Origin: Strongylocentrotus purpuratus
Taxonomy: Eukaryota; Echinodermata; Echinoidea; Camarodonta; Strongylocentrotidae
DNA: 64,000 nucleotides
Assembly (NCBI RefSeq): GCF_000002235.5
Contig: NW_022145607.1
Coordinates: forward strand, 620,001-684,000
Direction: 5' to 3'
Positions 61,131 through 64,000 of this stretch are shown piece after piece. The number at the start of each line of letters is the position of its first letter. The stretch's first letter is position 1. Under the pieces are notes generated by a model, which saw nothing but the letters and a program-made list of their open reading frames with translations, was not told the DNA's origin and did not search any database. The position numbers were made by a program, and so were the translations under genes.

Positions 61131-64000
61131 TAGCACATCAAAGTGTGTCGTCATACTGGCCAAGCTGCCAAGGTTGCTGGTTCCCAACAATTTTGTGCCA
61201 AACAATGGCATGGTGATCACACCAGCACCAAAGACTTAGTTTGCCCTGCTACACCCTATTGCTTGAATGATTTCATGATGAACCTCATGCAAAGGCTCTG
61301 TTGTTTGGAACCAGTAACATTGACGACGAGCGAATATGACGTTATCACTTAGGTACTCTATTGGCAATATGGTCTAAAATTTAAGTTATGTGGTGTTCTT
61401 GTCACTTAATAGTCCATTGCAAGTTGCTCATCATGGACATGGATAAGTCTAGACAGTGATCTGGGAAACTACATGTACCTGAAATGGGCTTACACTTCTG
61501 GAATTGAATGTTAACAATGATTTTCGGGAAGAATTTGATTTTCCATTATGATTACCAGGTGCAGATGTACTTCATGCACTAAGGAGAATATTGTGGAGAT
61601 ACATGTAGAGTCTGCTTTCAGTTTAATAATACAGTAATCTCTGTTACAATGTCACCCCAGGAGATTCCAAGTTGATGCTGATGCCAGCGATTTTCATAAT
61701 TTGAAAAGGTTTGTCAACATACAATCATTGTTAATGCCATATGGAAACTGGAAAGAATCATGAAGAATACTATGTTTTTTTAACCATAGCTTATTGATAT
61801 CATTATCTTACAGATAGATGGTAAGCTGCAGGGTTGCATTTCATCAAAATTATTATAACCATTTATATTTAAATACACTGAAGTCAATTAATTTGATTGG
61901 GTGTGAGTAAATTTGGTATACACTGTGGCTCAGTGTGAATAATACTTTTCTCCTTGCACGAGCTCTTTTAAGATTAGGTGTTGTATAAGTGCGATTCCCA
62001 TACATTGATATTTAAGTAAGTAATTGATATACATGTGATACCAGAGTTCTTCGTCAGTTTACCAGAGCTATTTTTATATATAGCTTCCCAAAGCCAAATA
62101 ACTCACTGCTTCTATTCTTTTTTCCTGCTGTTGTTGCAACTTTTATATGCTTCAAGTTTTAGGGACTTGTTCCCCTAAGACATGTATTTCTCCATTTAGC
62201 TTTTCAAGAAATGTTTTCATCTATGCACAGGTTTTCAGGTATGAAAATGGTAATGGCAATGAATGTAGTCGAAGGCCCTGGGCCAATAAACCATACTTGG
62301 GCTGGATGAGGTATTCAACATGTTCTGAAGAATCTACTTCTGTATCTCTTTCATGTTTCTCATGATAGTATATGTTTTTTCTAATTCTATTATTTTAATG
62401 TTTCAGAGACATATCATTTATTATTATCGACTCACATGTACACAAAATGTAAAATCTTTAACAATGAAAAATATTTTTAGAAATTGGATTTGGGAAATAT
62501 CTAATTTAATACTGATGCAAAGTTTTTTTATAAAAGTTGAAGAGATTTTGCACAGACAATATCAATTTGGTGACTTGGCAAAATATGGTTGCTGGCTGAC
62601 TTTTATCATTACATTACTACAAGACTCTCCATGTCATGTGCACATGTTGTAATTGGAAAACTCAGTGATGTCTCCATGACATGATGGTTGGTTTGATGCC
62701 AAGAAATATGAGTGTTGATTACTAGTGAATAATGATATGGTCACATGCTGGATAAGCTTATTTCTTTCTGGACTGCAGCCATAAGTGACATTTACAAAGC
62801 TGCTCAATATAGAATAAGACTTTGCAAGGACTGCATGTAATTAACTTTGGATGTATCTTCCTTTTGATGATTAACTATCTCTGTTCCCAATGTGTATTTC
62901 ATATGTATTGTAATTTATAGGTTTATTTGCACTTTTTTGTTTTATTTAATATGTGATTGTTTATCAGTCTATTTTGTTTGTTATAGCGCTCAGAGACTTC
63001 GGTGGTAAATGCTTTATAAGTAACATTTTTTTTTATTAAAACAAAATTATATTTAACATTTTGATCATCCATGAATTTGTGTATATTTTAAAGTTATGAT
63101 AACCTTCATGGTGGATGGATTAATTCTAAAAATGTTTGATGTCAAACTCTCGTCTCCGAGTCTCAAACAGTACAAATCTTAATCTGAAATTAGGAGAAAT
63201 TCAAAACTTTTAATTCATGTGATATATCTTTTTTTATATTAAAAAGATATTTCTCAACTTAGTTTTGGCATTGCTGCTTTGATTACTTTAACTATGTGAT
63301 GCAACTGTTATTGTGATTTTGAACAAATATGACATTAAACAAGCAGAGTGCAATACTATTTATAAGAGCTGAAAACAACCATCAGCATACTTCTAGGCTT
63401 GAATTTAAGTTACGTCTGGAATGAACACTATAGAGGTAAAACATGTCGGATGAATAAATCTTGCATTGAACAAACATATCAACTTTTGCTGTGTTGATAT
63501 CAAGTTGAAAACTTGTCTTATGAAAAAAAGAAGAGGGAATCATTAAAAAATAGAGAAAAAGAGAGAGAGAGAGTTCAGTTCAGTTCAGTTCAGTTTATTG
63601 AATTCCATCTATAAAAACATTTTTACAAAGTAAAAACATACAATTCCATGTACAATATAATACATAAACTGGGATAGTTTATACATGTGAAATGAATTAA
63701 AGGTACTATGTCCCTTTTGCAGCCAACCTCAAATGCTGTAGAACTTTGCAGGAATTATGAATATGTCATGTATGTCCTATCTGTGAAATTTAAACATTAG
63801 CAGTGTCCTCATATTCAAATTATGCAAGGAAAACCGTTTACTTGCTAGACTTCACTCTCAGACACTATTGAGTGACTGACTGGCTTTTTTTCTTCTTTGG
63901 TAATAACATACATGAAAAGAGTTGTAAAGGGTACATGAGTATTTGTCTACATCAATAACCCACTTCTTGTGATGGCCAAGATTAAACTGATTGAATCTTT
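60939..64000. other. DGCR6 3' UTR and downstream sequence
   Basis: Beyond the exon duplication I see no gene. AATAAA occurs at 62285-62290 and 63453-63458 and either could end DGCR6 transcripts. A retroelement-like 3' tail with GCGCTCAGAGACTTCGG lies near 62985, (GTTCA)n at 63574-63595, and a repeat family D copy runs off the window end. Confidence 0.45.
63700..64000. mobile_element. Repeat family D, copy 2, cut by the window end
   Basis: It starts TTAAAGGTACTATGTCCC and matches 23037-23340 through to GATTGAATCTTT. The distal end is outside the window. Confidence 0.7.

Overview
The window is animal nuclear DNA. Genes have introns with GT-AG borders, UTRs and AATAAA signals, and most of the remaining sequence is transposon debris. 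Protein similarity, the MITE-rich introns, long poly-G/poly-C runs and CTAG-rich intron sequence suggest an invertebrate deuterostome, most likely a sea urchin. I cannot confirm the species from sequence alone. All gene identities rest on recognising conserved protein families after joining exons by eye.

Layout: (1) 598-7203 (+) is the 3' half of CDC5L, a core subunit of the Prp19/NineTeen spliceosome complex. (2) 11060-20276 (-) is complete SYF2, another factor of the same complex, tail-to-tail with CDC5L. Its 5-kb first intron holds two copies of one DNA transposon, each broken by a different younger element. (3) 26528-33104 (+) is TAF12, a TFIID/SAGA histone-fold subunit, head-to-head with SYF2. 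One of its introns contains a long pre-miRNA-like hairpin. (4) 37617-44128 (-) is an importin-alpha of the KPNA2 type with 13 coding exons, convergent with TAF12. A candidate promoter and 5' noncoding exon lies near 54.9 kb. (5) 45564-50103 is a full-length Ty3/gypsy retrotransposon with identical 141-bp LTRs and a 5-bp target duplication, antisense to the importin gene. (6) 57742-60938 (+) is DGCR6.

The five host genes are housekeeping genes for splicing, transcription initiation and nuclear import, plus DGCR6. Apart from the shared splicing complex of CDC5L and SYF2, I see no operon-like functional grouping. Space between exons is filled by non-autonomous DNA transposons. These include several families ending in TTAAAG, a Mutator-like element with a 9-bp duplication, an 8-bp-duplication family, Harbinger-like and foldback elements, and simple repeats including a roughly 170-nt poly-G tract.

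The most notable observations are the hairpin in the TAF12 intron, the very young gypsy insertion with a single frameshift, the nested-transposon stratigraphy in SYF2 intron 1, and tandem duplications of the terminal coding sequence just after the stop codons of both CDC5L and DGCR6.
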